This document shows positions 52,801 to 63,998 of a DNA stretch of 64,000 bases, piece by piece. The position numbers and the translations under genes were made by a program. The notes under the pieces are model-generated. The model made no database searches and was not told the DNA's origin. It saw only the letters and a program-made list of their open reading frames with translations. How positions within the stretch are numbered: the first letter of the stretch is position 1; each line of letters opens with the position of its first letter. The DNA comes from Congeria kusceri (taxonomy: Eukaryota > Mollusca > Bivalvia > Myida > Dreissenidae), in NCBI GenBank assembly GCA_027627225.1, contig CM051028.1, forward strand, positions 22,440,364 to 22,504,363, read 5' to 3'.

Positions 52801-55800
52801 ACTCAGAAATAAAGCTGTAATAAACTACCTGATAAGCAACTTACCTTAAATACAAATACATGTTTTGCGATATGTGCATGAGGATATTAAATATACCGCT
52901 GTGACCAACTCCTGATAGGCAATTTATTGTATATACATATACAACTTCTGCTAAAAGTGCATGAGGATCTTTGACATTTAGCTGTGACAAACGCCCAATA
53001 GGCAATTTATCGTATATACATATATGCAAGAGATTCTTAGACAAACAGCCATGACAAACCTCCTGATACGCGATCTCCTTCTCCCTGATTTTCTTCTCCA
53101 GTTTCCTCCTCTCGTATGCCTCCTCCTCCTCCTCCAGCTCTCTGTCACGTGCCCGCCGGTCCCTGCTGTGAGACAGTTGGGCATGAAATGTGGGGATCAA
53201 ATGAATGCTTTAGTATGAAATAGTTATGATCACTTGTCACGTGCCCCCCTGTCCCTGCTGTGAGACAGTTGGGCATGAAATGTGGGGATCAAATGAACGC
53301 TTTAGTATGAAATAGTTATGATCACTTGTCACGTGCCCCCCTGTCCCTGCTGTGAGACAGTTGGGCATGAAATGTGGGGATCAAATGAATGCTTTAGTAT
53401 GAAATAGTTATGATCACTTGTCACGTGCCCCCCTGTCCCTGCTGTGACAGTTGGGCATGAAATCCATATGACACAAAATACAGATGCAATTATATACGTT
53501 AATGTTTCCTTTACCAAATTAGATAAACAATATGCAATTATTGATATATTAAGGTTTCCCGTACCATCCTAGATAAACAGTATGCAATTATTGATATATT
53601 AAGGTTTCCCGTACCATCCTAGAGAAACAGTATGCAATTATTGATATATTAAGGTTTCCCCTACCATCCTAGATAAACAGTATGCAATTAATGATATATT
53701 AAGGTTTCCCGTACCATCCTAGATAAACAATATGCAATTATTGATATATTAAGGTTTCCCGTACCATCCTAGAAAAAACAGTATGCAATTATTTATGTTC
53801 ATGTTTCCCTTAGCATATTAGATCAACAATATGCAAATATTCGTGTTAATGTTTCATTTACCAGACAAGTTGACATCACTAGTTACAATAAATCAATAAA
53901 TTGTTTTTAAATCATCGAAGATGAATACGTGTTGATGCATGTACATGTCTCAAACAGCCATATTTTGTACGAAATTAAGTACACAGCTAAACAGACCTCT
54001 CTCGTTCCCTAGAAACATGAGACCTTGACCTAGACCGCGATCGTGACCTTGACCGACTTGGACTCTCTCGCTTCTTCCTCATTGACTCTTCATATCTTTC
54101 CAACTCATTCAGTCTCTGTCGTTCTGCCTCACGTTCTCTATCGATACGCCGCTTGTGTTCAGCCAGCCTCCTTTCTTTTTCCCGAGCTCTTTCAATTTCC
54201 CGCTCTCGTTCCTTTTCTGCTTCTGCCTCCTCATTGTCCTGAAAAAAGACATCTTCATGTGAGAAAGATGTCGCCTAGCAACAATTCATATAGGAAACAA
54301 ACTTCAAACCCATGAAGTAAATTGGCAAATAGCAATCAATATTCACTGCACAAATCAATTTTCTATGCCAAAATCTTTATATTATAGTATAATGTAGCTT
54401 TTCCATTTCTATTTTAGCATTCTATTTTCACATCCTGAAGGCATATTAGTAATTCAATAGCGAGTCGATTCCGCCAATACAGAATGAAAAATATTGCTCA
54501 AGGTTAAAACTGATTTGTGCATACTAAAAAAGGAAAACACACACTGACAATGGTTTTTAGGCTCCTTAACCACAGTTACTGTACCAGAACTCCGGTCAAT
54601 GTTGACAAACATTAAATGGCACTCCAAAAATGCTTGAATTTCAAAACAAACTTAGGAGTACACAAACTGTAAAAAAACATACTTAAAATAGCTGTTCATA
54701 CAAGAATTCAATGTTTAGCAAAACATGTTTAATTTTGTCTGTCATGTCTAACCTCAGAAAAGAATTAATTGAACTCTACTTTCATTTACCCTAGACGGGA
54801 CCTTTTCCACAGTTTAACTGGTACAATACTATGTGGCAACAGAATGAGAAGGAACAAAACATTGAGAAGTGCCTTAACGATTAATGGTTGGCCTGTATCA
54901 ATATTTTTTGTAGAAGAGACAGATTTCTTACGAGTTAAAAAATTTTCATGACCAATTTCTATACACCAAAATGAAGACACAATTATGAATAACTAATTAT
55001 TAACATTTTGTTTTTACAAAATACAGAACATTTTTTTCACATGTAATGTATCATCTTCAGTTAAACCTCTCAACATTTGGGACCTACTCTAACCATAATT
55101 ACTGATGTGTACTATATATGTTGCACCACAAATCATGCTGTATTTCTTGACTTACCACCTGGCGAACATATTATTTGGAAAATGCCTCTAACTGATTTTG
55201 GGAGAGATACCACAAATGGTACGGTGTATATCACACTGCTAGTCTTCGCTGAAAATATTGGAAACACACCCTTTCCCCAAGGAAGCAGTATGTTTAGGAC
55301 ATTCTGCTGAATTTAAGGTGTACCAGAAATACTTGTACAAGTTCTTAAGTACTTTAATCAGTAACATTTGCAAGTTCAATATTAAGGATTTACGAGACTT
55401 GATAACACAAGACAATGACTTAGTTTTTAGAAAAGGGACTGTACGATTTTGTACGAAAATTATAATGTAAACTATTATATACATTTAGACGTGTCAGATC
55501 GGTTGATCACGCATGCACAGTCCTTATTTTCTCATTCAAAACCGAATGTAACCGTTGCTGTAGGATTAACGGGTCTGTATCGACAGATAATATATATTTG
55601 CATTTTCCGATAAAAGAAATTGTTTTTTTCGATGTTGATGTTTATTTATGTTATATAAAATGTTGGGTTTTTTTTAGTAGGTAACGAAAGAGACATGAAA
55701 TAAATCTATACAAATGGGACAGTCCCTCTTCAAGTCTAATGACAATTACTGAAAATACTTGGCCCTGTGCTAAAACATTTAAAATTACACCATGAATATT

Positions 55801-58800
55801 TGGCCTTAAGGTTTCTGTGACATGAGGGAACATTTTCTACTATATTATAATGGTAAATATTGTTCACAAACTCTACAAATGTTCATTTCAAAAGTAAGTC
55901 TTCGCAAGAAAGTAAAACACACGCAACATATCTACTCGAAAAGATTCTCTCTCTGCACACTTTACCAAATAACCCACGAGTTCCATAGTTTGCCAGTGCC
56001 ATTGGCACAACTGTGGTGGTGGATTCATGTTCACAAGATACCACCATCTACTATCAACAAATTCTTGAAGAAGAGTTCTTCACACAGAATCAATACAAAG
56101 AGATAAAGTAAAAGCCTCACTTACTTGGTCAGCATCCCGAGGATGAACGGCATTGAACTTTCTTAGCAAGGTAGGTTCACTAACCTCATTGTTCTTCTTC
56201 AGCATATGCATCCCACGCCACAGTTGCAGTTAGTTAGCACCAAATTTTTATTAATTACTTTTGATGGTAATTTAAATCGTTTATTGCTTGCTTGTGATTT
56301 CTTAACAATTTTATTCAATTTTAATAGCAAAAGAAGGTAAATAGAATATTATTGATAGACAAAACTGAATTGGCTAAAATTCTCAATGCTCAAAGTCAAT
56401 ATACACATTGTTTTTTTTTGTTTGTTTTTTGGAGGTGGGGGGGGGGGTGTTGCTTTTTTAGTAACTTTTTATTATCAATCTAAAATGTATAACGTGTATA
56501 AAGGTAAAAACATCAAGTTTTTATAATTGCTTTAATACTTACAGAGCCATCCCTTCGTGTTATGCAGACTAGACTTTTGCAAATAAAAATCTTTGTAAAC
56601 ACTTACCAATTTTCTTTATGCATATTATTTATATGTTGCTTTTCATGATGGCGTTACTCGAGTCGTTTGCATCGATCGAATCTATTTTTTATCGAATTAA
56701 CGAAATACACCTGTTAATTGCATTGTCAATAAAAATAATACAAAATATTAACTTCAAATGTAATAAAGAATCAGATAACAGCTTTTTACTTCGGTGGCGT
56801 TATTCAGACTAAGATTAATATTTTAGCAGGGATTTTTTGTTTATTGACATCAGTAGCTTCCAAGTAATAAGCAAAGGAAATGTACAAAGAACAGTATTAG
56901 GTAGACTCAATGGCAGATAGAAATGATGCCAACATTTCTTACTTTATCTTGAGCTAGATAAAGTTTGGTATTAAAGCTCAATACTCTCAGCAAAGAGAAA
57001 GACAAATTTTCATTGCTAGGTATAGCACACTTTATGCTACTGCTATATTCTTAGATGTTGTTTTTTTTGCTTCTTTCATTTGTCTGTTGTATAAGGCTGT
57101 CAATCAAATATGTAAATCTGGAAGTTGTCTCACTTCTCTGAAAATTAACTGACATCATAGTAATTTAAAGTTAAAACAACTGGGGAAACAGTTTCATTAA
57201 GTTGAAGTCGGCAGTTTAAAGTACATATGATAAAGTCATATGTAAGTAAAGAACAGAAATACTAAGAGTAAAGGACAGAAATACTAAGTTAGTGCACTAG
57301 ATATCTGTAGATGACTTCAACAGAAATACTCATTTATATAAATAAGTAAGTGTACTTGATATCCGTAGCCGACCTCAACTTAAGCCATATCCCATATTAA
57401 ATCACCAGAAACGAAGCAGTTTACTCAAGCATCCTTAACAAAGTAACTGAAAACTACCTTATGTAGGTTCCTAAAAGATCGTATCTCACGGTTTATGAGG
57501 TCTTTTGTGTCCTCTTCCATATTTAAATCATCCAGACCCTGAAAGAACACCGAGGGTAAATGTGATAATTCCAAGTTTTTCTTCTTTTATTTAAAAGGAT
57601 TTAAATACTCTAACTTCAAATGTGAGCTTACTAAGATACTCAACATTTTTCTTTACATGGACTCAAAAGGACAAAAATGGAATGCAAAAAGTAGGAGCGT
57701 GCTCAAACAAATATCCCCATCAAATAAACTTTTTTAAGAGGGCAACCAAAAAGAAGCTGGGTGCATTACAGCCATTTTACACCTGATTCATCCCCAGAAT
57801 GGTAACATTTCTAGTACACTTACGGTATCTCGAAGCTGGGAGGCATCCTTCTGTTTTATAGGTGGCATCGGAACTTTGGGAATATCACTAACAGGTTCTG
57901 CTAAAATAACATTAACAACATTGTTTCCAGTATTTTCCAGGATAGTTTCTACCCTTGGCAAAAACCTGCCAACCTTGAACATTATAATCAACATTAACAT
58001 GAATGTTAATATTTTAAGACACAAGTACATATCTTACAGTGCTACTGAAATGAGTTGTCTCTGAAAATTTTCTTTAAAAAATTTGAATTTCTTCTTAAAT
58101 AAGCATTGGAATATTTGTATATCTGTATTTATAAAAATCTAAAATTCTAAAAAGAATCTTGGTTTCTTGCTCAACCTAAATGTATCAACAAACAAACAAG
58201 TAACAGTTACACAACAATAGTCATTAGTTTTCAAAAATATGGGCAACATTTATTTCATTGTCATTTTTGTAATCAACGCCGCCATTATTCTTCTTACCTG
58301 ATGACTGTTTGGAATTAGCAGGTTCCTTTGCCAGCTCAAAAGCGTATTCCCTCATGATAGCATCAAGACCAGCTTTCGCTACCCTGTCTTCTCGTAATGT
58401 GAACTCATCCAACTCCTCGGCCTCAGTTCCATTCTCACTGTTTACTTCCTTTTTTTCTTCTAATTCACCATTCGTTTCCTTCTCTTTTTCCTCCTTAACT
58501 GCACTTGATTGGTCTAACACTCTCTTTTTCTTACTTCTCCATTCGTCCAGCATTGTTTTTGTTTTAGCGTCAACTTTCACTACTAGTTTTTTGTCTGCTA
58601 TTTCCCACTCATTTAACAGTCTCATACAACGTAGAGTTGCTTCTGGGTCCTCATATTCACAGAATCCAAATGCTGCAATAATTTAACACATTCAAATGTC
58701 TATATGAAATTAAAAGAAAGTTGTGAATAACATTTATGAAAACATTCAGCTAAACATATGTTTGCAACTTAGAAATAGGGAATTCCAGTTCATTCGTCAT

Positions 58801-61800
58801 AATCCTTAAAGTTTTGTTCAAGAATCATACATGTATCTTATGGCAATATTACTGGGATCTAAAATCCTACCAGTCTATTTCCTGGGACCCAGAATCTGTT
58901 TCAGTCTAAGGTCCCGTATATGCCCATCTACATCCCCCCCCCCCCCCGCCCCCAAAGGAAAAATATTGATGAAGTGCCTTAACTGAGGAAAATGTTTCAC
59001 TTGTAAACATCTACACAAGACAAATATTAATATGTCTTACCTTGCAATTTTCCAGAAGCACCCTGAACACGTTTCCAACTCAAAACATTTCCACATCTCT
59101 GAAATATTTAGTGGGGACTATTACAATCAAATACACCAATTGGACATCAGTGTTGTCATACAAGTGCCTGTATTCAAAGCAGTAGTTTGGAAGAAGAAAG
59201 CAGCAGTTTATATAAAAATATATGTCGTGTTTTGACATATTTAAGACAAAGTAATTAATATCAAAATATCACTAGAAATCATACATAAATGCTCAGCATG
59301 GTGCACGTATCTTATTTAAATAATTATATATTAATTAGTTTTTTTTCAATAAGAAAAATTGTGCTAAGAAATATGATAGAACATTTGAACATCCTTTTTT
59401 GCCTATGATACAACTAGCAAGAGCTGTCAGAGGACAGCATGCTCAACTTTTCTAGTACTTTTCAGAGTTACTGGCATTTTTTCTAAAACAAACTGTTTGG
59501 AGAGTGGGGGCCAATTAAACAAAGTTAATTTTGTTCTCAAGTTACTGAGTGGAAAGCAGTTTTCTAATTTTCAAAACAGTGACCATGACTACACCCACCA
59601 TATATACGATCTCATGCAATGTCTAGCTATATGGTAACTATAAGTTGAGTTTCATTAAAATATTTCAATTTGTTCTCAAGATATTGAGCACAAACTGTTT
59701 TTTTTCTATTTTTAGTAACAGTGACCTTGACCCCACCCACCCCACCCCATATGCAATCCCAAGTAAAGTATTACTTAAGGGTATCTAAGTATGAAGGTTC
59801 ATTCTCGAGTTAGAGATTGGAAATCAAAAGTTAATTCTGCCACCCCACCCACTGAAATGTACAATTTCTTAGTGTAAAAAGGCCCATAATTTTGACAAAT
59901 TTCAAACTACAGTTATCAAAATTGGCCTATGGGTTCATTTAAATATAGAGAAACAGTGCTGTAAGTTTGAATGAAATCCCTCAAGCCATTCCTGGGAAAC
60001 TAGCTTACCGAAAAACTTTAAACTATCCAAAAAGCTTATATGTAAAATTTCTTAGTGTAAAAAGGCCCATAATTTTGACAAATTTCAAACTAGAGTTATC
60101 AAAATTGGCCTATGGGTTCATTTTAATATAGAGAATAAGTGCTTTAATTTTGAAAGAAATCCCTCAAGCCATTCCTGAGCAACTAGCTTACCAAAAAACT
60201 TGAGCCGATCAAAATAGCTTATATGTAAAATATCTAAGTTTAAAAAAGCCCCTAATTCTGACAAATTTCAAACTCGAGTTACCAAACTTGACCTATAGGT
60301 TCATTTTAACATGGGGAATAAATATTTTAAGTTTGAATTAAATCCCTCAAGCCCTTCCTGAGAAACTAGCTCACTGGAAAACTTTAACCTAGCCCGGACG
60401 CTGATGCCAACGATGACGAGTAGCGAGTGGCGTGTAGAATAGCAAAAAAGCATACATGTTACATAGAAATTCTTGAGCGCACACCTGTAGCATGGTCCGA
60501 ACCATTGAATCTGGAGCCCTATCACTGATGTTTCCCACAAAGACTGTGGTTACTGGAGGCTTCTCTTCTTTCTTGTCCTGAAAACAGAATCATGATTTAA
60601 GATCTTTATGAGCAGATACCAGATTGTGTGTTGAGAAATGAAAACAAGGAAAGTTAACAGGAGTAGGTACAACTCCAACAGTAGCTGATTTAAGATTTAC
60701 TAGTATTTGCTTGAAAACTGGAACAACCAAAATTCAGGGCTAAAATTTGGCACGTGCTAACTTGCAAAATGCAAGTAAAATATCAGTTTTGCAAGAATTT
60801 TTTTCTGTTGCTCGCAAAAAAATGCCAGTGATATATATACAAATGTAACAATAAGAATCTTCATAATACATTGTAACCCGACTTTTACACAATTCTCGCA
60901 CCTGTTGCAAAGGGAGACAACTATGAAGGGAGCAGGCAAAAACAGCTCCGAGTCAAACTGGTCAGATCATAAACTGTCCCCAAAAAGTCCAACAGGAGAC
61001 CCATTTTGGTTAAACCAGTCACAACAGTGTCAACGTGAAATAATTTTTGTTAAATAATTTGATTTTTTGTGTGAATTATTATGTTAAAATTTAAATTTTA
61101 AGTTAAATAACCCGACAATGTGTAACAGTTTTTTATTGTTTAAACGTTTACTTTGAAATATTTTTGGTCGTCAACACATATTTCAACATTGGCACGAGTA
61201 TAACGTGAACACCTTTATAAAACTCACAACTGAACCAGCAACTATTTTAATCTATAAATTTGAATTTTGGGTCTTCGTCTGGTTTGTCAATGATATGGGC
61301 CCTTTATGAATTGGTCTGTCATAGAATTGGGCCATCCTGACTCTACACTGCGGAGACTGGTACACATTTTCAACAGGCAAATTTATTACGACTTTAAAAA
61401 AATGTATCAGTCTTTCCTTAGGTGAAATGTGCAACTCGAGTTGAAACAAAAATGTCAATTTCATTTTTGCATCTCTTTAAACTCGGTTTTAAGTTAATCA
61501 TACACATTTTAAAAAAAGAAGGGCATTTTTAGTTGATTTTGCTATTATTAAATTTTGCGAGTAGAGAAACTAATTTTTGCCACTTAAAATAAGTCACTTG
61601 CAAAAATTTGCAAATGGCAAAAAAAAAAAAAATTCGAGCCCTGCAAAATTAGTAGAAGTAAAGCCTTCTTGATAATATTCTGCATCTTGAAATCCATGCA
61701 ATTCATTGTAAAAATAATACAAACACTATCTGTGCATTGTATACTTGTAAGAAAAATACAGCGTAAATCAAACATTTTTTGTTATTAAGTTTCCTTGACA

Positions 61801-63203
61801 AAATTAGAACTATGGCAACAAACATCTCAGATGTTCACAAAGTACACTTACTTCTTTATCAATTTCTTGTGGAACAAGCTGTTTCTTAGGTCTAGCTGCT
61901 ACAACAGTGGCAGAGGAAGTGGGTACAACAGTCCTCATAACCTGCAAATGGAAAGTTGGCATAGTTAATCAGTGCTTTTTTCACCTTTGGGGGAAATGTG
62001 GCTGGGCCCTTCAGATGGGGAATTTTACCGCCAAAAAGGCTTTTTTTTAGAAAAGCATTATTAGTAAATTTAGATGTTTATATCCTTCTTTGTTATAAAA
62101 CATTAATTAATCAATTATTTTGCTGTAACCAATGATAACTTAGATTTTGCTTTAACTTGGTTTGATGAAAAATTCCTGGGATATTTTACAAAAATTCCTC
62201 TTAGTCAATTTTTGTCCGATTTTTTTTTTAATAAAGCTTACATTCTGAGGGGAATTTTAAGGTAAATATATGGGAAAAATATATACCTTTTAAGCAGGGC
62301 AATGGGGCCGAATTTCAGCCCCAAATTGGCCATTAAAAAAACACTGATTAATGAAAAGTTATGCAATATAGAAATAAACTGGCCCTAAAATGTTTGTACA
62401 TGCAAAAAAAACACCACATTATATCAAACAGTATTTTTATTTGAATTGTTACACACACAATAACTCTTCGAAAAAAAAGAACGTACTGTTGTTTGTGGCA
62501 TCATCTGCATTTGCATGGGCATCATTCCTGCAATAAAAGAAGTTCCAAATCGCTTACATGTTATTGTACACAAACAGAAATGTAAAGTTGACACAAACCA
62601 TGCAATGTCAATTCTTAAACATTAATAGAACATAATCTTATAAAATTACATTAAACAAGATTAAACATTAAAGCTTCTGTAAGGAACTTTTTTTAATTAG
62701 ATTCCTGTAATAGGATTGGAAATTTGGAATATAAAATGTTTGTCTAATGACAATTTATATTATGCAATCAGCATCACCAACTTATATTTCAATCAAACCC
62801 CACAACAATGACAATTTCCAAACAATGACTTACCCACAGGCGCATATTACCCAGCATGCATCATGCCAGGAACAATGACATACTGACAGGCGCATAATAC
62901 CCAGCATGCATCATGCCAGGAACAATGACTTACCCACAGGCGCATAATACCCAGCATGCATCATGCCAGGAACAATGACTTACCCATAGGCGCAAAATAC
63001 CCAGCATGCATCATGCCAGGAACAATGACTTACCCACAGGCGCATAATACCGAGCATGCTTCATGCCAGGAAAAATGACTTACCCACAGACGCATAATAC
63101 CCAGCATGCATCTTGCCAGGAACAATGACTTACCCACAGGCGCATAATACCCAGCATGCATCATGCCAGGAACAAGAGGTGGTCCTCTTGGAGGAAACGA
63201 CAT
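45924..63203 (-). CDS. RBM25: RNA-binding protein 25 (RBM25), complete, 19 coding exons
   Basis: RBM25 is a nuclear U1-associated splicing regulator that influences 5' splice site choice. Coding exons, 5' to 3': 63134-63203, 62487-62527, 61852-61941, 60485-60577, 59041-59098, 58298-58672, 57824-57900, 57458-57538, 56125-56196, 53997-54238, 53060-53165, 52286-52375, 51866-51939, 49618-49768, 48710-49052, 47505-47672, 46756-46886, 46342-46488 and 45924-46016. They sum to 2502 bases (833 residues plus stop); every junction has GT-AG and matching phase. The order is a Met/Pro-rich N-terminus, an RRM, a central Glu/Arg-rich region with an RS stretch, the conserved FLEDYDD block, an acidic Ser-rich region, KKRKLVPLDYG and a C-terminal PWI domain. 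Human RBM25 is about 843 residues with the same order. The start codon gives MSFPP, matching the human N-terminus. A plausible upstream acceptor (TATTGCAG, ending at about 63230) suggests a 5' untranslated intron, so the promoter is probably beyond it. Orthology is confident. Confidence 0.95.
46935..47150. mobile_element. Fold-back MITE in RBM25 intron 16
   Basis: The left arm TGTGCGTAAAAGTGTCGTCC and CGGATTAGCCTGTGC is mirrored by GCACAGGCTATTCGGGGACG and ACACTTCACGCACA. The loop holds GGCAGCACTTTCCGC and TTCAAGGTAGTCTCTTC. I recognise it as an abundant heterodont bivalve element. It is non-coding. Confidence 0.8.
47740..48065. repeat. Two direct copies of a GGTCAAGGTCAAAGTAAGG repeat
   Basis: Copies start at about 47750 and 47930 and share GGTCAAGGTCAAAGTAAGGT, GGTCATAAG.AACAACTGTGT and GTTGTAGTAA..AGTGTTGG-type blocks. 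They lie in RBM25 intron 15. A separate 38-bp duplication (TTTCAACAGTATTATTTTTT) follows at about 48172-48248. Confidence 0.65.
51057..51125 (-). mobile_element. tRNA-Glu-like SINE fragment
   Basis: The minus strand reads TCTGCCTCTCACGCAGAGGA, an anticodon arm with a CTC anticodon position, then a T-arm-like CCTGGTTCAATACCCGA and a T-run terminator. The 5' half does not fold as a D-arm, so I call it a tRNA-derived SINE remnant. Nearby, 51240-51261 is a perfect 9-bp stem with a 4-base loop (AAAAGCGTC/GACGCTTTT). Confidence 0.45.
53060..54238 (-). CDS. RBM25: RBM25 exons 10-11: Glu/Arg-rich and RS region
   Basis: Exon 10 (53997-54238) encodes a charged helix (EKERRLAEHKRRIDREREAE) followed by SPSRSRSRSRSRSRSHVSRE, an RS stretch expected to be phosphorylated and to mediate splicing-factor contacts. 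Exon 11 (53060-53165) gives ERRKLEKKIREKEIAYQE, matching the vertebrate protein closely. Its acceptor reads CACAGCAG, so two in-frame acceptors three bases apart are possible. The intron between them carries two tandem arrays, one of which copies this acceptor. Confidence 0.92.
53143..53460. repeat. 92-bp tandem array copying RBM25 exon 11 acceptor
   Basis: CCCTGCTGTGAGACAGTTGG recurs at 53161, 53253 and 53345, with a shortened fourth copy at 53437. Each unit holds the exon-11 3' splice site (coding strand CTGTCTCACAG) and a slightly altered start of the exon (GGGACAGGGGGGCACGTGAC). The true exon is the last copy in transcript order. Confidence 0.9.
53481..53860. repeat. 50-bp tandem array in RBM25 intron 10
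   Basis: About seven units of 50 bp with TATGCAATTATTGATATATT and AAGGTTTCCCGTACCATCCT; the central five are nearly identical and the outer ones diverged. It lies directly beside the 92-bp array. Confidence 0.9.
58298..60577 (-). CDS. RBM25: RBM25 exons 4-6: RRM domain
   Basis: The RRM spans three exons (residues about 75-152). RNP2 is TVFVGNIS in exon 4. Exon 5 gives CGNVLSWKRVQGASGKLQ. Exon 6 begins with the RNP1-like AFGFCEYEDPEATLRC and ends the fold at LVVKVDAKTK. The exon-6 remainder is a charged linker (EEKEKETNGELEEKKE) and TLREDRVAKAGLDAIMREYA. The RRM contacts RNA. Aromatic RNP positions (F in VFVG, F and F in FGFCEY) are present, so binding is expected. Intron 4 hosts a 1-kb dispersed repeat. 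Confidence 0.93.
59410..60445. mobile_element. Copy of the 11.3-kb fold-back repeat in RBM25 intron 4
   Basis: Starts GCAAGAGCTGTCAGAGGACA and TGCTCAACTTTTCTAG. It has TAACAGTGACCTTGACCCCA in mid-element, three copies of GCCCATAATTTTGACAAATT-type tail units, and ends near CCCGGACGCTGATGCCAACG. It has fewer TGACCTTGACC units and more tail units than the copy at 11281-12693. Confidence 0.8.
60735..61643. mobile_element. hAT-like non-autonomous element in RBM25 intron 3
   Basis: The ends CAGGGCTAAAATTTGG and AATTCGAGCCCTG are inverted repeats of the CAGGG type. A 7-bp direct repeat, CAAAATT, flanks both ends (60728-60734 and 61644-61650). The interior has no transposase frame. TIR start and duplication length fit the hAT superfamily (usual duplication is 8 bp). 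Confidence 0.75.
61970..62346. mobile_element. hAT-like MITE with CAGTG termini in RBM25 intron 2
   Basis: The left end CAGTGCTTTTTTCACC and right end GGCCATTAAAAAAACACTG are inverted. Flanks GTTAAT and ATTAAT could be a diverged target duplication. The interior shares GGGGAATTTTACC with the element at 63328. Confidence 0.6.
62821..63170. repeat. 50-bp x 7 minisatellite spanning RBM25 exon 1 donor
   Basis: Seven units begin at 62821 and every 50 bases after. On the coding strand each unit contains GGCATGATGCATGCTGGGTA, TTATGCGCCTGTGG and a GTAAGT donor (one unit reads GTATGT). The unit nearest the ATG is the real exon end. Later units extend into intron 1. Extending the exon past the first donor meets TGA within the second unit, so any later donor would give a truncated frame. 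Confidence 0.93.
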
Positions 63204-63327
63204 CTTTATTTCTTTTCAGCTTTTTCAGAACCTGCAATATATTGACAACAAATTAATTGCAAATGGTCTCAATGAGAAAATTAACTTAATTACTGGGCTT
63301 TCGAATTGTACTGAACTATTCCACTAT

Positions 63328-63998
63328 CAGCGTTTTTTTCGCACCACTTTGGGAATGGTATCGGTACCGGTTAAATTGGGAAAATTAGCGGCGTTTGCAG
63401 CCAAATTGGGAATTTTACCAGTCATTAAAAACTGTCGAAAAGGACGTAAACACAGTAAGTTACAATAAATAAACCCTAAAACGATTTGTTCCATTATTTC
63501 TTTAACTTCATTCAAGTCAAACTATGGTTTTAAATGCCAAGTTGGTGGGTATCAACCTGCACAACGTGCCCCAGATACACAAGTTTGCTCTCGGACTCAA
63601 AACTGACAATTACTGTGTCAATGGTTGACAGAATATAAACAAAATTACTGGTATCTTCCGTTGTTAATGATGGTTGTGGATTTATACTTTCTGCTTTGCC
63701 ATAAAAGCCACAGCTCGATAAAGGATTGCATCCCTGAATGTTTTGTTTTTTTGGTAGTATTTAGTGTTATGAATTGCCATGTCTCATCAATTATACTTGA
63801 AAAAATGCATCACAGTTCAGCTGGTTCCCATTCTCACATGCAATTAACTGATAACAGTAACCAATCGATACAGCGCCACCAATGGATTTTGTTCTTACAT
63901 TTGGGAATTTTTAAACTTCAACTTGGGAAAAATTGTCAGAAAATCGGATTGGGAATAGCAGTTTTCCGTTACCGACTTTTTAATGAGGAAAAACGCTG
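63328..63998. mobile_element. hAT-like MITE with CAGCG termini
   Basis: The left end CAGCGTTTTTTTCGCACC and right end GAGGAAAAACGCTG are inverted repeats. The interior repeats AAATTGGGAA(A/T)TT-type motifs also seen in the 61970 element. It lies upstream of the RBM25 start codon, within or beside the 5' untranslated region. The right flank is cut by the window edge. Confidence 0.6.

Noticed and set aside
62821..63170. CRISPR-like regularly spaced array
   Set aside because: There are no variable spacers; the whole 50-bp unit is repeated and the context is a eukaryotic gene.
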